Below, one piece after another: positions 37,336 through 47,678 of a stretch of DNA of 64,000 nt. Source of the stretch: Coprobacter sp. (GTDB lineage: Bacteria > Bacteroidota > Bacteroidia > Bacteroidales > UBA11471); contig JAFTRN010000005.1 of the NCBI GenBank assembly GCA_017462265.1, positions 1 to 64,000 of the forward strand, in the 5' to 3' direction. The notes beneath the pieces were generated by a model. That model was not told the origin of the DNA, searched no databases, and saw nothing but the letters and a program-made list of their open reading frames with translations. The stretch's first letter is position 1; each line of letters opens with the position of its first letter. The position numbers and the translations under genes are program-made.

Positions 37336-39525
37336 TTATCGAACGAAAAGGAGTTCTCGGTATTTGGGTAATGTCCACAAACGATCATCGACAACGAGTT
37401 CGAGTTTGTCGATATGATAACGTATTTCTTCAAGTTTAGAGGCGATAATATCGTGATACGCAATCGCTTTTTCGCGTTCGTCGGTGATGCGATTGGCAAC
37501 TTTACGCGCCTCGACCAATTCATCGACTTTGGCTTTGATGGCGATTTCACGTTCGGCAATATCTTCAATGATTTCAAGATTTTTGGCCGACAGTCGCACC
37601 GCTTTCTCGGGTGTAAACAGATCACGCATTTTATACACATTGTCGATGAGTGTCGATTGATATGCCGTAGCGACCGGTATTATATGGTTCATCACCAAAT
37701 CTCCCAATACACGTGCCTCGATCTGTATCTTTTTGGTATAGGTCTCCCATTTCACCTCATTACGTGCACGTAACTCTTTACGATTCATGACGCCGGTTTC
37801 CTCGAACATCTTTATCGATTCCTCTTTGAGGTAATTATCAAAAATCAAGGGTACACTCGTCTCACAATCGAGCCCGCGACGAGCCGCCTCGGCTTTCCAT
37901 TCATCGCTATACCCGTTTCCATCGAAATGTATCGCCTTGCACTCTTTTATATATCGACGCAACACCTGCATGATAGCCACTTTACAATCGAGACCATCTG
38001 TTAGCAATGTATCGACATCGACTTTGAACTGCTTGAGCTGATGTGCCATTGCCGCATTGAGCGCAATCATAGCCGACGCACAATTTGCCTCAGAACCCAC
38101 GGCACGGAATTCAAAACGATTGCCGGTAAAGGCAAATGGTGAGGTACGATTGCGGTCGGTATTGTCGATAAACAATTCGGGTATCTGCGGAATATCGAGT
38201 TTCATACCATGCTTACTGCCCAATGCCGAGAAATCGTTTTCATCGCTCTCCTCAATATGGTCGAGCACTTTCGACAACTGCGAGCCTAAAAAACTGGAAA
38301 TAATAGCCGGAGGAGCCTCATTCGCCCCAAGACGATGAGCATTTGTCGCGCTCGAAATAGAGGCTTTCAACAGGCCATTGTGCTTATACACTGCCATGAG
38401 TGTGTTTACCACAAAAGTAATGAATCGCAAATTTTCGTCAGGAGTTTTTCCGGGAGCCATCAGCAATACACCGGTATCGGTACCCAATGACCAGTTATTG
38501 TGCTTACCCGAACCATTAACTCCCTTAAAGGGTTTCTCGTGCAACAATACACGGAATCCATGATTACGCGCCAATTTACGCATCAGCGACATAATAAGCA
38601 GATTATGGTCATTGGCCAAGTTACACTCTTCAAAAATCGGTGCCAACTCAAATTGGTTGGGTGCGACCTCATTATGACGAGTTTTAACCGGAATTCCCAA
38701 CTTCAATGCCTCGACTTCGAGATCTTTCATGAAAGCCACCACACGGCCGGGAATAGCCCCGAAATAGTGGTCTTCGAGCTGTTGATTTTTGGAACTTTCA
38801 TGTCCCATCAATGTTCGACCGGTCAGCAATAGGTCGGGACGTGCCGCATACAATCCCTCATCGACCAAGAAATATTCTTGCTCCCAGCCGAGATAGGCAT
38901 ATACCTTTTTCACCTCGGGATTGAAATAGTGACACACCTCTACAGCGGCCTTATCAACGGCACGAAGCGCTTTCAGCAATGGTGCTTTATAATCGAGCGA
39001 TTCGCCGGTGTAGGCTATAAATATGGTAGGAATACAGAGGGTATCATCTACGATGAAAGCCGGCGACGAAGGGTCCCAAGCCGAATAACCACGCGCCTCA
39101 AATGTGTTGCGAATACCTCCATTGGGAAAACTCGACGCATCAGGTTCCTGTTGCACAAGAACCTTTCCCGAGAATTCTTGTAACACGCCGCCATCACCAT
39201 TGAGTTCTATAAACGAGTCGTGTTTCTCGGCAGTACCCTCGGTAAGAGGAGCGAACCAGTGAGTATAGTGTGTAGCCCCCATCTCTACAGCCCATGTTTT
39301 CATTCCGTCGGCAATGCGATCGGCCATAGCCCGGTCGAGTGGAGCACCGTCACAAATAGCATGCATCAAATGCGTATATACCTCCGATGGCAGATATTGC
39401 TGCATCTTTTCTTGGTTGAATACATACATACCAAAGTATTCCGACGGGTGCTCCTTGGGCAGAGGAACTTCTACCGGCTTTTTCTTGAAAGCCTCCTCAA
39501 CAACTCTGAATCGAAGTATAGACAT
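37336..39525 (-). CDS. glnN: Glutamine synthetase type III
   Basis: ATP-dependent ammonium assimilation into glutamine. The 729-residue length and N-terminal segment (RFRVVEEAFKKKPVEVPLPKEHPSEYFGMYVFNQEKM) are those of GSIII, common in Bacteroidota. Conserved catalytic pieces are GWEQEYFLVD, KTRHNEVAPNQFELAPIFEECNLANDHN, NGSGKHNNWSLGTDTG, and NRTSPFAFTGNRFEFRAVGS with the Arg contacting glutamate. A minus-strand TATCTTTG at 39618-39625 is the probable -7 box, leaving a leader of roughly 90 nt. It is monocistronic. Confidence 0.96.
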   Translation of the reverse strand: MSILRFRVVEEAFKKKPVEVPLPKEHPSEYFGMYVFNQEKMQQYLPSEVYTHLMHAICDGAPLDRAMADRIADGMKTWAVEMGATHYTHWFAPLTEGTAEKHDSFIELNGDGGVLQEFSGKVLVQQEPDASSFPNGGIRNTFEARGYSAWDPSSPAFIVDDTLCIPTIFIAYTGESLDYKAPLLKALRAVDKAAVEVCHYFNPEVKKVYAYLGWEQEYFLVDEGLYAARPDLLLTGRTLMGHESSKNQQLEDHYFGAIPGRVVAFMKDLEVEALKLGIPVKTRHNEVAPNQFELAPIFEECNLANDHNLLIMSLMRKLARNHGFRVLLHEKPFKGVNGSGKHNNWSLGTDTGVLLMAPGKTPDENLRFITFVVNTLMAVYKHNGLLKASISSATNAHRLGANEAPPAIISSFLGSQLSKVLDHIEESDENDFSALGSKHGMKLDIPQIPELFIDNTDRNRTSPFAFTGNRFEFRAVGSEANCASAMIALNAAMAHQLKQFKVDVDTLLTDGLDCKVAIMQVLRRYIKECKAIHFDGNGYSDEWKAEAARRGLDCETSVPLIFDNYLKEESIKMFEETGVMNRKELRARNEVKWETYTKKIQIEARVLGDLVMNHIIPVATAYQSTLIDNVYKMRDLFTPEKAVRLSAKNLEIIEDIAEREIAIKAKVDELVEARKVANRITDEREKAIAYHDIIASKLEEIRYHIDKLELVVDDRLWTLPKYRELLFVR

Positions 39526-39617
39526 AATCTTGCGTATTTTACCTATATAAACCTGTCTTTTACAAGCACATAATAAAGACTTGAATATCTCGTTCTGTAA
39601 CCTTGTCTTTTCGACGA

Positions 39618-39625
39618 CAAAGATA
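39618..39625 (-). promoter_or_regulatory. -7 box for glnN
   Basis: TATCTTTG on the minus strand, a perfect TAnnTTTG box 93 bp before the glnN ATG. No clear TTTG -33 element is seen. Confidence 0.45.
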
Positions 39626-39671
39626 TATTTTTTTTCATAATTAGAAATCGTTTATATATCGATAAATTTCT

Positions 39672-39679
39672 TACATTTG
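39672..39679 (+). promoter_or_regulatory. -7 box for the arabinoside operon
   Basis: TACATTTG on the plus strand, 41 bp before the GH127 ATG. The -33 element is not recognisable. Confidence 0.45.
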
Positions 39680-39719
39680 CGGTAAAGCGTAAAAATTTTA
39701 ATACACAACTTCTTATACC

Positions 39720-41741
39720 ATGAAACATATACTTGCCACGTTATTGTTGATAACCGCTATCGTACCATGGTGTCGTTCGCAACAATTACACTCGGGCTAT
39801 CCCATCACTCCGGTAGCATTTACCGATGTAAAAATCACCGACCACTTCTGGAAAGATCGCTTGCAAGCCAACCGAGAGGTCACCATACCACTCGCCTTTG
39901 AAAAGTGCGAAGAGACCGGACGCTACGACAACTTCGTAAAAGCAGCACACCCCGACACAAGCTACAAGGTAGAGGGATTTTCGTTTGACGACACCGATGT
40001 GTATAAAATCATAGAAGGTGCCAGTTATTCGTTGCAGACATTCCCCGACAAGAGATTGTCGCAATATATCGACAGCGTACTCGACATTGTGGCCGGTGCG
40101 CAAGAAAGCGATGGCTATCTCTATACCGCTCGCTCGATGAATCCCACTCACCCACATGCTTGGGCCGGTGCTACTCGTTGGTCGGCTGTAGAACATCTCA
40201 GCCACGAGTTCTATAACTTAGGACACATGATCGAAGGCGCAGTAGCTCATTATCAGGCAACAGGAAGTCGTAAATTTCTCGATATCGCTATACGATATGC
40301 CGACTGCGTATGCAGAGAAATTGGTGATAGAGAAGGCCAAACAGTCGCTGTACCCGGACATCAAATAGCCGAAATGGCTCTTGCAAAACTCTATTTGGTA
40401 ACAGGTGATAAGAAATACTTGGAACAAGCCAAATTTTTCTTGGACAAACGTGGATATACCTCTCGCAAAGACAAATACAGCCAAGCCCATCGCCCCGTTA
40501 TAGAGCAAGATGAGGCCGTAGGACATGCCGTACGAGCCGTCTATATGTACTCGGGTATGGCCGATGTAGCGGCACTCACCGGCGATAGTTCTTACATACA
40601 AGCCATAGACCGCATTTGGGACAATATCGTAAACCACAAATTGTATATTACCGGAGGTATAGGTGCCACATACAGCGGCGAAGCATTCGGCCGAAATTAT
40701 GAATTACCCAATCTCACCTCCTATTGCGAAACGTGCGCCTCGATAGGCCATGTATATATGAACTATCGTATGTTTCTATTACATGGTGATGCCAAATATT
40801 ATGATATATTGGAACGTACCTTGTACAACAGCCTCATTGCCGGTATTTCGCTCGATGGCGGGAAATTTTTCTACCCCAACCCGCTGGCATCTGACGGACG
40901 GTTCGAGCGTCAATCATGGTTTGGCTGCGCTTGTTGCCCATCGAATGTATGCCGATTTATCCCCTCTCTGCCCGGCTATGTGTATGCCACTCGCGACGAC
41001 AGTCTATATGTAAATCTGTTTGTCGCCAACAGCTCTACGCTAAAACTCGGAGGTAAAAAGGTCGAAATCACACAATCGGGAAATTATCCATGGAGTGGCG
41101 ATATGGCCATCACCATTTCCCCACAAAAACGGCAATCATTCACGCTGAAAATACGTATCCCCGGTTGGGTGCAAAATACTCCGCTACCCGGTGACCTTTA
41201 TTCCTATATCGATGACAAACACACCTCGTACACCATAAAACTCAACGGACAACCCATCGAAGGGGATTTACATAACGGATATTTCACAATCACACGCGCC
41301 TGGAAGAAGGGCGATAAAGTAGAGGTATCACTCGACATGACACCTCGCCTCGTTGCTGCCAACCACAAAGTAGCAGCCGATCGTGGTCGCATCGCCGTTG
41401 AGCGAGGTCCGATTGTGTATTGCGCCGAATGGTGCGACAACGATGTAAAAATCACGAATATACTATTGAGTAAAAAGCCCATATTCGATGAAAGCTACAA
41501 AGCGGATAAATTACATGGAATTATAGAGTTGCAAACCAACGATGTACAAGTGTTAAATTACGATGCAACCGGCAAATTGCACGTGCAAGATACCTCACTC
41601 ATATTGATACCCTACTACTCGTGGGCACATCGAGGCAAGGGACATATGTCCGTATGGTTGCCGACAGAACTCTATTCTGTAGAATTGACTCGCCCGAAAG
41701 AGGATATTTTACAAAACAACGGATTTTTCAAGCAGGAATAA
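39720..41741 (+). CDS. GH127 beta-L-arabinofuranosidase, secreted
   Basis: A retaining glycosidase that removes beta-L-arabinofuranose from arabinosides such as those on plant hydroxyproline-rich glycoproteins or pectic RG-II. The 673-residue protein has a signal peptide (HILATLLLITAIVPWCRSQQ), an (alpha/alpha)6 barrel and C-terminal beta domains. The Zn-coordinating Cys/Glu set of the family is visible: YCETCASIGH supplies the Glu and first Cys, and FGCACCPSNVCRF supplies the Cys pair including the nucleophile. It begins the sugar-use run GH127-MFS-DUF5107-GalM. Confidence 0.94.
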   Translation: MKHILATLLLITAIVPWCRSQQLHSGYPITPVAFTDVKITDHFWKDRLQANREVTIPLAFEKCEETGRYDNFVKAAHPDTSYKVEGFSFDDTDVYKIIEGASYSLQTFPDKRLSQYIDSVLDIVAGAQESDGYLYTARSMNPTHPHAWAGATRWSAVEHLSHEFYNLGHMIEGAVAHYQATGSRKFLDIAIRYADCVCREIGDREGQTVAVPGHQIAEMALAKLYLVTGDKKYLEQAKFFLDKRGYTSRKDKYSQAHRPVIEQDEAVGHAVRAVYMYSGMADVAALTGDSSYIQAIDRIWDNIVNHKLYITGGIGATYSGEAFGRNYELPNLTSYCETCASIGHVYMNYRMFLLHGDAKYYDILERTLYNSLIAGISLDGGKFFYPNPLASDGRFERQSWFGCACCPSNVCRFIPSLPGYVYATRDDSLYVNLFVANSSTLKLGGKKVEITQSGNYPWSGDMAITISPQKRQSFTLKIRIPGWVQNTPLPGDLYSYIDDKHTSYTIKLNGQPIEGDLHNGYFTITRAWKKGDKVEVSLDMTPRLVAANHKVAADRGRIAVERGPIVYCAEWCDNDVKITNILLSKKPIFDESYKADKLHGIIELQTNDVQVLNYDATGKLHVQDTSLILIPYYSWAHRGKGHMSVWLPTELYSVELTRPKEDILQNNGFFKQE

Positions 41742-41778
41742 TCATATACGATTATACGCACACGATATATCGGCGCGC

Positions 41779-41810
41779 CTTATTGTAAGGTGCTCCGATG
41801 TCACAATAAG
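41779..41810 (+). other. Intercistronic hairpin between GH127 and the sugar porter
   Basis: CTTATTGT (41779-41786) pairs with ACAATAAG (41803-41810) over a 16-nt loop, within the 158-bp gap. TTTCTTTG at 41867-41874 is a -7-like box, so the porter-DUF5107-GalM genes may have their own promoter. There is no U-run, so attenuation or mRNA stabilisation is as likely as termination. Confidence 0.4.
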
Positions 41811-41899
41811 ATTATCCATATCATAAGTAATTCTATCCATTTTTCATATTCATAAATTGCCGTTTCTTTGCAGAAAATTTCAAACCATAAATATATCTC

Positions 41900-43282
41900 A
41901 TGAAAACACAAACCAGTATCTATCTTTTCTTGATAGCTCTGATATCTGCCATGGGCGGATTTCTTTTCGGCTACGATTGGGTGGTCATAGGAGGTGCTAA
42001 ACCTTTTTACGAACAATTTTTCGATATAGCCAACAGCCCCACACTGCAAGGCTGGGCCATGAGTAGCGCCTTGATAGGTTGCCTGTTTGGAGCAATAAGT
42101 GCCGGAAAACTCAGCGACAAATTCGGTCGCAAGCCTATACTTATATTATCGGCAGGCTTGTTTATCTGCACAGCCATAGGTACCGGAGCCGCCAATACCT
42201 TCTCACTATTCAATGTATTCCGACTGATTGGCGGATTTGCCATAGGTATCGCATCGAGCCTTTCACCTATGTATATAGCCGAAATAGCTCCCGCACATTT
42301 ACGCGGAAGATTTGTCGCCATCAATCAGCTGACCGTAGTATTGGGTATTTTATCGGCACAAATCGTCAATTGGTTGATTGCCGAACCCGTAGCCGCAGAT
42401 GCTACAGCCGAAATGATACGAGAATCGTGGAACGGCCAGACCGGCTGGCGTATGATGTTCTGGGCCATGATAGTCCCGGCAGCCCTGTTCTTCTTGTTCA
42501 GTTTCGTACTACCCGAAAGTCCCCGGTGGCTTGCCTCTACAGGTCGCACGGCAAGCGCGCTCAAGATATTTTCCCGCATCGGAGGCGAAATTTATGCTCG
42601 AAATGAGGTAAATGCCATAGAGGCCACTTCAAAACAAATAGAAGAAGGCGGTTTCAAAAGTTTATTACAGCCCGCCATGCTGAAAATATTGCTTATAGGC
42701 GTGGTAATGGCCGTGTTGCAACAATGGTGCGGTATAAACGTCATATTCAATTACGCGCAAGAGATATTTATGGCCGCAGGATATGGTGTATCCGACGTAT
42801 TGATGAACATCGTAGTAACCGGTATCACCAATGTGATTTTCACTATTATCGCCATGTGTTTTGTCGATCGTTGGGGACGTAAAGCACTGACACTCTTCGG
42901 TGCATTCGGGCTCACCTGCATCTATGCCTTCATGGGTGCCGCATACTATTTCCACCTCACCGGTGTATTATTACTTGTCATAGTGGTTGCAGCGATAGCC
43001 TGTTATGCCATGACATTGGCCACTACCATGTGGGTTATCATCTCCGAAATATTCCCCAACCGCATACGTGGTATAGCCATGTCGGTCTGCACGTTCGCCT
43101 TATGGGCAGCCTGTTTCATACTCACCTACACATTCCCCGTATTGAACAGCGGATTGGGTGCCGCCGGTACCTTCTGGCTCTATGGCATCATCTGTCTCGT
43201 AGGTGGAATATTTGTGTGGAAACGCCTACCCGAGACCAAAGGTAAAAGTCTCGAAGAAATAGAAAAAGAACTTATAAAATAA
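41900..43282 (+). CDS. Sugar porter family MFS transporter (sugar/H+ symporter)
   Basis: An inner-membrane sugar/proton symporter, 460 residues with 12 predicted helices. Sugar-porter signatures are GGFLFGYDWVVIGGA in helix 1, GKLSDKFGRKPIL (loop 2-3), PMYIAEIAPAHLRGRFVAINQLTVVLGI, VLPESPRWLAS, QWCGINVIFNYA in helix 7 and RLPETKGKSLEEIE at the C-terminus. These match the XylE/GalP group. Placed between GH127 and the epimerase, it most likely imports L-arabinose or a related monosaccharide. The DUF5107 gene starts 10 bp after its stop. Confidence 0.93.
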   Translation: MKTQTSIYLFLIALISAMGGFLFGYDWVVIGGAKPFYEQFFDIANSPTLQGWAMSSALIGCLFGAISAGKLSDKFGRKPILILSAGLFICTAIGTGAANTFSLFNVFRLIGGFAIGIASSLSPMYIAEIAPAHLRGRFVAINQLTVVLGILSAQIVNWLIAEPVAADATAEMIRESWNGQTGWRMMFWAMIVPAALFFLFSFVLPESPRWLASTGRTASALKIFSRIGGEIYARNEVNAIEATSKQIEEGGFKSLLQPAMLKILLIGVVMAVLQQWCGINVIFNYAQEIFMAAGYGVSDVLMNIVVTGITNVIFTIIAMCFVDRWGRKALTLFGAFGLTCIYAFMGAAYYFHLTGVLLLVIVVAAIACYAMTLATTMWVIISEIFPNRIRGIAMSVCTFALWAACFILTYTFPVLNSGLGAAGTFWLYGIICLVGGIFVWKRLPETKGKSLEEIEKELIK

Positions 43283-43292
43283 CTCCGGACAA

Positions 43293-46200
43293 ATGGAAAA
43301 AATCACATCGTATCTCATACAAAGCACTGTAAATACCTATGAAGTACGTGCATGGGAAGAAGATATTATGCTCCCGACCTATGAAATAGGGAAAGAAGAG
43401 AAAAACCCCATATTCCTCGAAAAACGAGTATATCAGGGTAGTAGCGGGGTTGTATATCCCTACCCGGTGGTAGAAAAAATATCCGATGAAAAGAGAGATA
43501 AAAAATACCACGCGCTGTTCATCGAGAACAAGTATATCAAAGTGATGATATTGCCCGAGCTCGGCGGTCGCATACACATGGCCTACGACAAAGTGAAACA
43601 ACGCCACTTTGTGTATTACAATCAAGTGGTGAAACCGGCACTCGTGGGATTGACCGGTCCCTGGATCTCGGGAGGTATAGAGTTTAACTGGCCCCAACAC
43701 CATCGTCCATCGACATTTCTGCCCACCGATTTCTCCATCGAAGAGCATGAAGATGGCAGTAAGACCGTATGGTGCAACGAGGTAGAACGTATGTTCCGCA
43801 CCAAAGGTATGCAGGGATTCCGCCTCTATCCCGACAAAGCCTATATCGAAATCAATGTCAAAATCTATAATCGCACCTCTTTCCCGCAAACATTCTTGTG
43901 GTGGGCCAATCCGGCGGTTGTAGTCAATGACCATTATCACTCGGTATTTCCACCCGATGTAAATGCGGTATTCGACCACGGAAAACGCGATGTATCCTCC
44001 TTCCCCATCGCTACCGGGGTATATTACAAGCAGGACTATTCGGCCGGTGTGGATATATCGAAATACAAAAATATACCCGTGCCTACGTCGTATATGGCCA
44101 TCAAGTCTAAATTTGACTTTGTGGGCGGATACGAAGAAGATGTAAAAGGCGGATTGTTGCACGTTGCCGACCATCATGTATCTCCCGGTAAGAAACAATG
44201 GACCTGGGGTAATGGCGATTTCGGATGTGCATGGGACAGAAATCTCACCGACGAAGATGGGCCCTACATCGAACTGATGACCGGTATGTACACCGACAAC
44301 CAGCCCGACTTCTCGTGGCTACAACCCTATGAGGAGAAATCGTGGGTGCAATATTTCATGCCTTACGCCGAGGTGGGTTATGTGAAAAATGCCACCAAAG
44401 AGGCCTTGTTGAACGTAGAAATAAAGAATAATACCGGCGCTGTCACACTCTATACCACCGGAATAAACAAAGATGTGCATATCCTTGTAAAAGAAGTAAG
44501 AAATGGCAATGTTTTGTTTGAAAAAGTCCTTGAAATATCGCCGGAATGTCCGTTCCATGCCGGATTTAGCGCTGAAAATCTGCACGACGAGGATATCGTC
44601 ACCGAAGTGCGTAACAGCGAGGGGCATATCTTGGTAAGCTATCGTGCCGACAAACCCGAAATAAAGCCTATACCCGACCCTGCCAAGGCGGCAAAAGCGC
44701 CTCGCGACATAGCCTCTATAGAACAACTGTATCTCACAGGATTGCATCTGGAACAATACCGCCATGCAACCTACAACCCGCTGGATTATTACGAAGAGGC
44801 CCTGCGTCGCGAACCCGGCGATGTGCGTTGCAACAACGCCGTAGGTCTCATTCTTCTACGCAAAGGTCAATTTGCTAAAGCCGAACCCTACTTCCGTAAA
44901 GCCATCGAAACCCTTACCGAGCGCAATCCCAATCCTTACGACGGAGAGGCCTATTACAACCTCGGTTGGTGCTGTCTCTTACAAAACAAAGACGACGAGG
45001 CTTACGAGGCCTTCTTCAAATCGGCTTGGAACGCAGCGTGGCAAGATGCCGCTTATTATGCTTTGGCTCAAATCGATTGTCGAAAAGGAGAATATAAAAA
45101 AGCGTTAGACAAGGTCGATCGCTCGTTGATACGCAACTGGCACAACCACAAGGCCCGCCAGTTGAAAACATCGATTTTACGAAAACTCGGACGTGAGACC
45201 GAGGCTCTTTCGTGGACTGGCGCCTCCCTTTCCATCGATGGATTCAATATGGGTTGTAGATATGAAAAATATCTGCTCACCGGCAACGATGGCGATTTGA
45301 AAGAGATGCAATCGTTGATGCAAAATCGAGTACACGGATATATCGAGTATGCTCTCGATTTTGCCATGGCCGGTCTATATGACGAGGGGGCCGATATGCT
45401 CGAAGCATTTTGTAGCAACAACATCGATATATATCCCATGCTGTATTACGCGTTGGGGTATTTCATGTCGCGCAAGGGCGACAAGGACAAAGCTCTCGAA
45501 TATTATATAAAAGCCGAGAAGTGCGATCATTCGCATTGTTTCCCTAATCGTGTAGAAGAGGTATTGATTTTGCAAGACGCTATGGCCGTAAACAAGAATT
45601 GCGCCAAAGCAGCCTATTGCCTCGGAAACTTCTGGTATGCCGCCCGCCAATACGAAAACGCTATAACTTGCTGGGAAACTTCGGTTTCTATCGACGATAA
45701 ATTCCCCACTGTATTGCGTAACTTGGCATTGGCCTATTACAACAAGCATAAATCGCCCGAAAAGGCTCGTGTAACCTTGGAAAAAGCCTACCGACTCGAC
45801 GAACATGACGCCCGTATATTGATGGAGCTCGACCAACTCTACAAGAAACTAGGCTATCCTCAAAAAGTTCGATTGGCACTATTAGAAAGCCATCTGCCCG
45901 AGACTACAAGTCGAGACGACCTATCGATAGAACGTATTACCCTCTACAATCAACTGGGTCGCTATGAGGAGGCTCGTCAATTAATTGCCTCGCAGAAATT
46001 CCACCCGTGGGAAGGTGGTGAAGGCAAGATTACGGGACAATTTGTATTGTGCCACACCGAATTGGCTAAAATCGCACTCCAAGAGCAGCGATATGACGAT
46101 GCTCTGGCCCTATTACAAGCTACCGATAAATATCCCTACAACTTGGGCGAAGGAAAATTGATTAATGCCGAGGAAAACGACATCTGGTACTACAAAGGTG

Positions 46201-46649
46201 TAGCCTACCGCGGACTTGGCGATGAAACCGCCGCCACAACCTGCTTCACCAAAGCAACCATAGGCTCGGAAGAACCACAACAAGCCTTCTTCTACAACGA
46301 CGCGCAACCCGACAAGATATTCTATCAAGGGTTGGCTTGGAGAGCTTTAGGCGAAGAGGGTAAGGCAAGAGGTAAATTCAACAAGCTCATCAAGCATGGA
46401 GAAAAACATCTGTTCGACCAATGCAACATCGACTATTTTGCCGTATCGCTACCCGATCTCGCTATTTGGGACGATGATTTGAACAAGCGTAACGCCATTC
46501 ATTGCAACTATGTAATGGGATTAGGATATTTAGGATTGGGTGATGCGGAAATAGCTGCCACATTCTTCGACAAAGTGCTGAAATCGGACATCAACCACCA
46601 AGGGTGCCAAATACACCGCAATATGTGTGAGCATGAAATTATTCTATAA
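43293..46649 (+). CDS. DUF5107-TPR protein
   Basis: A 1118-residue cytoplasmic protein with no signal peptide. The first roughly 420 residues are DUF5107, whose segments FIENKYIKVMILPELGGRIHMAYDK, GGIEFNWPQHHRPSTF and MTGMYTDNQPDFSWLQPYEEKSWVQYFMPY give a galactose-mutarotase-like beta-sandwich with the pattern of a carbohydrate-binding fold. From about residue 470 onward there are many TPR-type helical repeats (for example AYYNLGWCCLLQNKDDEAYEAFFKSAWNAAW). Homologues occur in sugar-use operons but no reaction is established. Its end overlaps the galM start, so expression is coupled. The likely role, by inference only, is sugar or oligosaccharide recognition or metabolism. Confidence 0.9.
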   Translation: MEKITSYLIQSTVNTYEVRAWEEDIMLPTYEIGKEEKNPIFLEKRVYQGSSGVVYPYPVVEKISDEKRDKKYHALFIENKYIKVMILPELGGRIHMAYDKVKQRHFVYYNQVVKPALVGLTGPWISGGIEFNWPQHHRPSTFLPTDFSIEEHEDGSKTVWCNEVERMFRTKGMQGFRLYPDKAYIEINVKIYNRTSFPQTFLWWANPAVVVNDHYHSVFPPDVNAVFDHGKRDVSSFPIATGVYYKQDYSAGVDISKYKNIPVPTSYMAIKSKFDFVGGYEEDVKGGLLHVADHHVSPGKKQWTWGNGDFGCAWDRNLTDEDGPYIELMTGMYTDNQPDFSWLQPYEEKSWVQYFMPYAEVGYVKNATKEALLNVEIKNNTGAVTLYTTGINKDVHILVKEVRNGNVLFEKVLEISPECPFHAGFSAENLHDEDIVTEVRNSEGHILVSYRADKPEIKPIPDPAKAAKAPRDIASIEQLYLTGLHLEQYRHATYNPLDYYEEALRREPGDVRCNNAVGLILLRKGQFAKAEPYFRKAIETLTERNPNPYDGEAYYNLGWCCLLQNKDDEAYEAFFKSAWNAAWQDAAYYALAQIDCRKGEYKKALDKVDRSLIRNWHNHKARQLKTSILRKLGRETEALSWTGASLSIDGFNMGCRYEKYLLTGNDGDLKEMQSLMQNRVHGYIEYALDFAMAGLYDEGADMLEAFCSNNIDIYPMLYYALGYFMSRKGDKDKALEYYIKAEKCDHSHCFPNRVEEVLILQDAMAVNKNCAKAAYCLGNFWYAARQYENAITCWETSVSIDDKFPTVLRNLALAYYNKHKSPEKARVTLEKAYRLDEHDARILMELDQLYKKLGYPQKVRLALLESHLPETTSRDDLSIERITLYNQLGRYEEARQLIASQKFHPWEGGEGKITGQFVLCHTELAKIALQEQRYDDALALLQATDKYPYNLGEGKLINAEENDIWYYKGVAYRGLGDETAATTCFTKATIGSEEPQQAFFYNDAQPDKIFYQGLAWRALGEEGKARGKFNKLIKHGEKHLFDQCNIDYFAVSLPDLAIWDDDLNKRNAIHCNYVMGLGYLGLGDAEIAATFFDKVLKSDINHQGCQIHRNMCEHEIIL

Positions 46650-47655
46650 AATAGATAGTTATACCCGTAGCGGTAAGCCTATATACAGGTTTACCGCTAC
46701 GAATGTTTCGGGAGCATACGTAGAATTTTCGAACCGAGGTGCCCGCTGGCTGTCGGCAGTCGTTCCCGATGCCAATGGTGTATCGGAAAATGTAATCGTC
46801 GGTTACGATAGGGCCAAAGACTACCTGGGCGATGAATATTATATGGGAGCCGTTATCGGTCGCTTTGCCAACCGCATCGCCAATGCCACTTTTACCCTAA
46901 ACGGGCGAAACTACACGTTGGAAAAGAACGATGGACGCAACAGCAACCATGGCGGATATTCGGGCTTTCATCAGAAAATATGGGATTGGGAAGAGCTTCC
47001 CGATGGTGTACGTTTCACACTCTCCTCTCCCGATGGCGAAGGCGGATATCCCGGCAATATTCGTGTCGCGGTAGAATATCATTGGAGCGATAAATGTGAG
47101 TTGAGAATAGAATATTTCGGTATAACCGATATGCCGACTTACCTCAATATGACCAATCACGCCTACTTCAATCTTACGGGAAAAAAGTGTAAAATCATCG
47201 GGCATAAATTATGGATTCCATCACACCGCATATTAGATACCACCGCAGAATTTATACCTACCGGGCGACGTGTAGAGGTAAATGGTACCCCATTTGATTT
47301 CACACGAGAAAAAGAAATCGGAAAAGACCTATATTCCGACAACGAGCAATTACGGCAAAACAAGGGGTATAACCACTGCTATATATTGAAAGATAAGAAA
47401 TCGTCGGATATGGTCGAGGCCGCATACCTCACCGACCCTGTCAGCGGACGTACACTGACTGTAGAAACGGACTTACCGGCACTGCTACTCTACACGGCAG
47501 GATATTATATCCGCCCCGACAGCGCTGTATGCTTTGAGACACAATACTACCCCGACACCCCGTCACATTCCGATTTTCCATCGTGTCTGCTACACCCGGG
47601 AGAGGAATACCGCCATAGAACTATTTTCAAATTCGGCATTATCGAAGGGCGATAA
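46633..47655 (+). CDS. galM: Aldose 1-epimerase (galactose mutarotase)
   Basis: Interconverts alpha and beta anomers of aldoses such as arabinose or galactose. It has 340 residues with a supersandwich fold. The active-site His residues are in SNHGGYSGFHQKIWDWE and MTNHAYFNL, and the catalytic Glu is in ETQYYPDTPSHSDFPS. I used the ATG at 46633; the frame also has a GTG at 46627. The start lies within the last 17 bases of the DUF5107 gene. There is no signal peptide, so it acts in the cytoplasm on the imported sugar. Its stop is only about 23 bp from the stop of the convergent SUMF1-like gene. Confidence 0.94.
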   Translation: MKLFYKIDSYTRSGKPIYRFTATNVSGAYVEFSNRGARWLSAVVPDANGVSENVIVGYDRAKDYLGDEYYMGAVIGRFANRIANATFTLNGRNYTLEKNDGRNSNHGGYSGFHQKIWDWEELPDGVRFTLSSPDGEGGYPGNIRVAVEYHWSDKCELRIEYFGITDMPTYLNMTNHAYFNLTGKKCKIIGHKLWIPSHRILDTTAEFIPTGRRVEVNGTPFDFTREKEIGKDLYSDNEQLRQNKGYNHCYILKDKKSSDMVEAAYLTDPVSGRTLTVETDLPALLLYTAGYYIRPDSAVCFETQYYPDTPSHSDFPSCLLHPGEEYRHRTIFKFGIIEGR

Positions 47656-47678
47656 TCCTATCGGACACAGATGAGTTG

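Noticed and set aside
43272-44198. A 308-codon minus-strand frame opposite DUF5107
   Set aside because: Antisense to the DUF5107-TPR gene and rich in Phe/Tyr/His as expected of a shadow frame.
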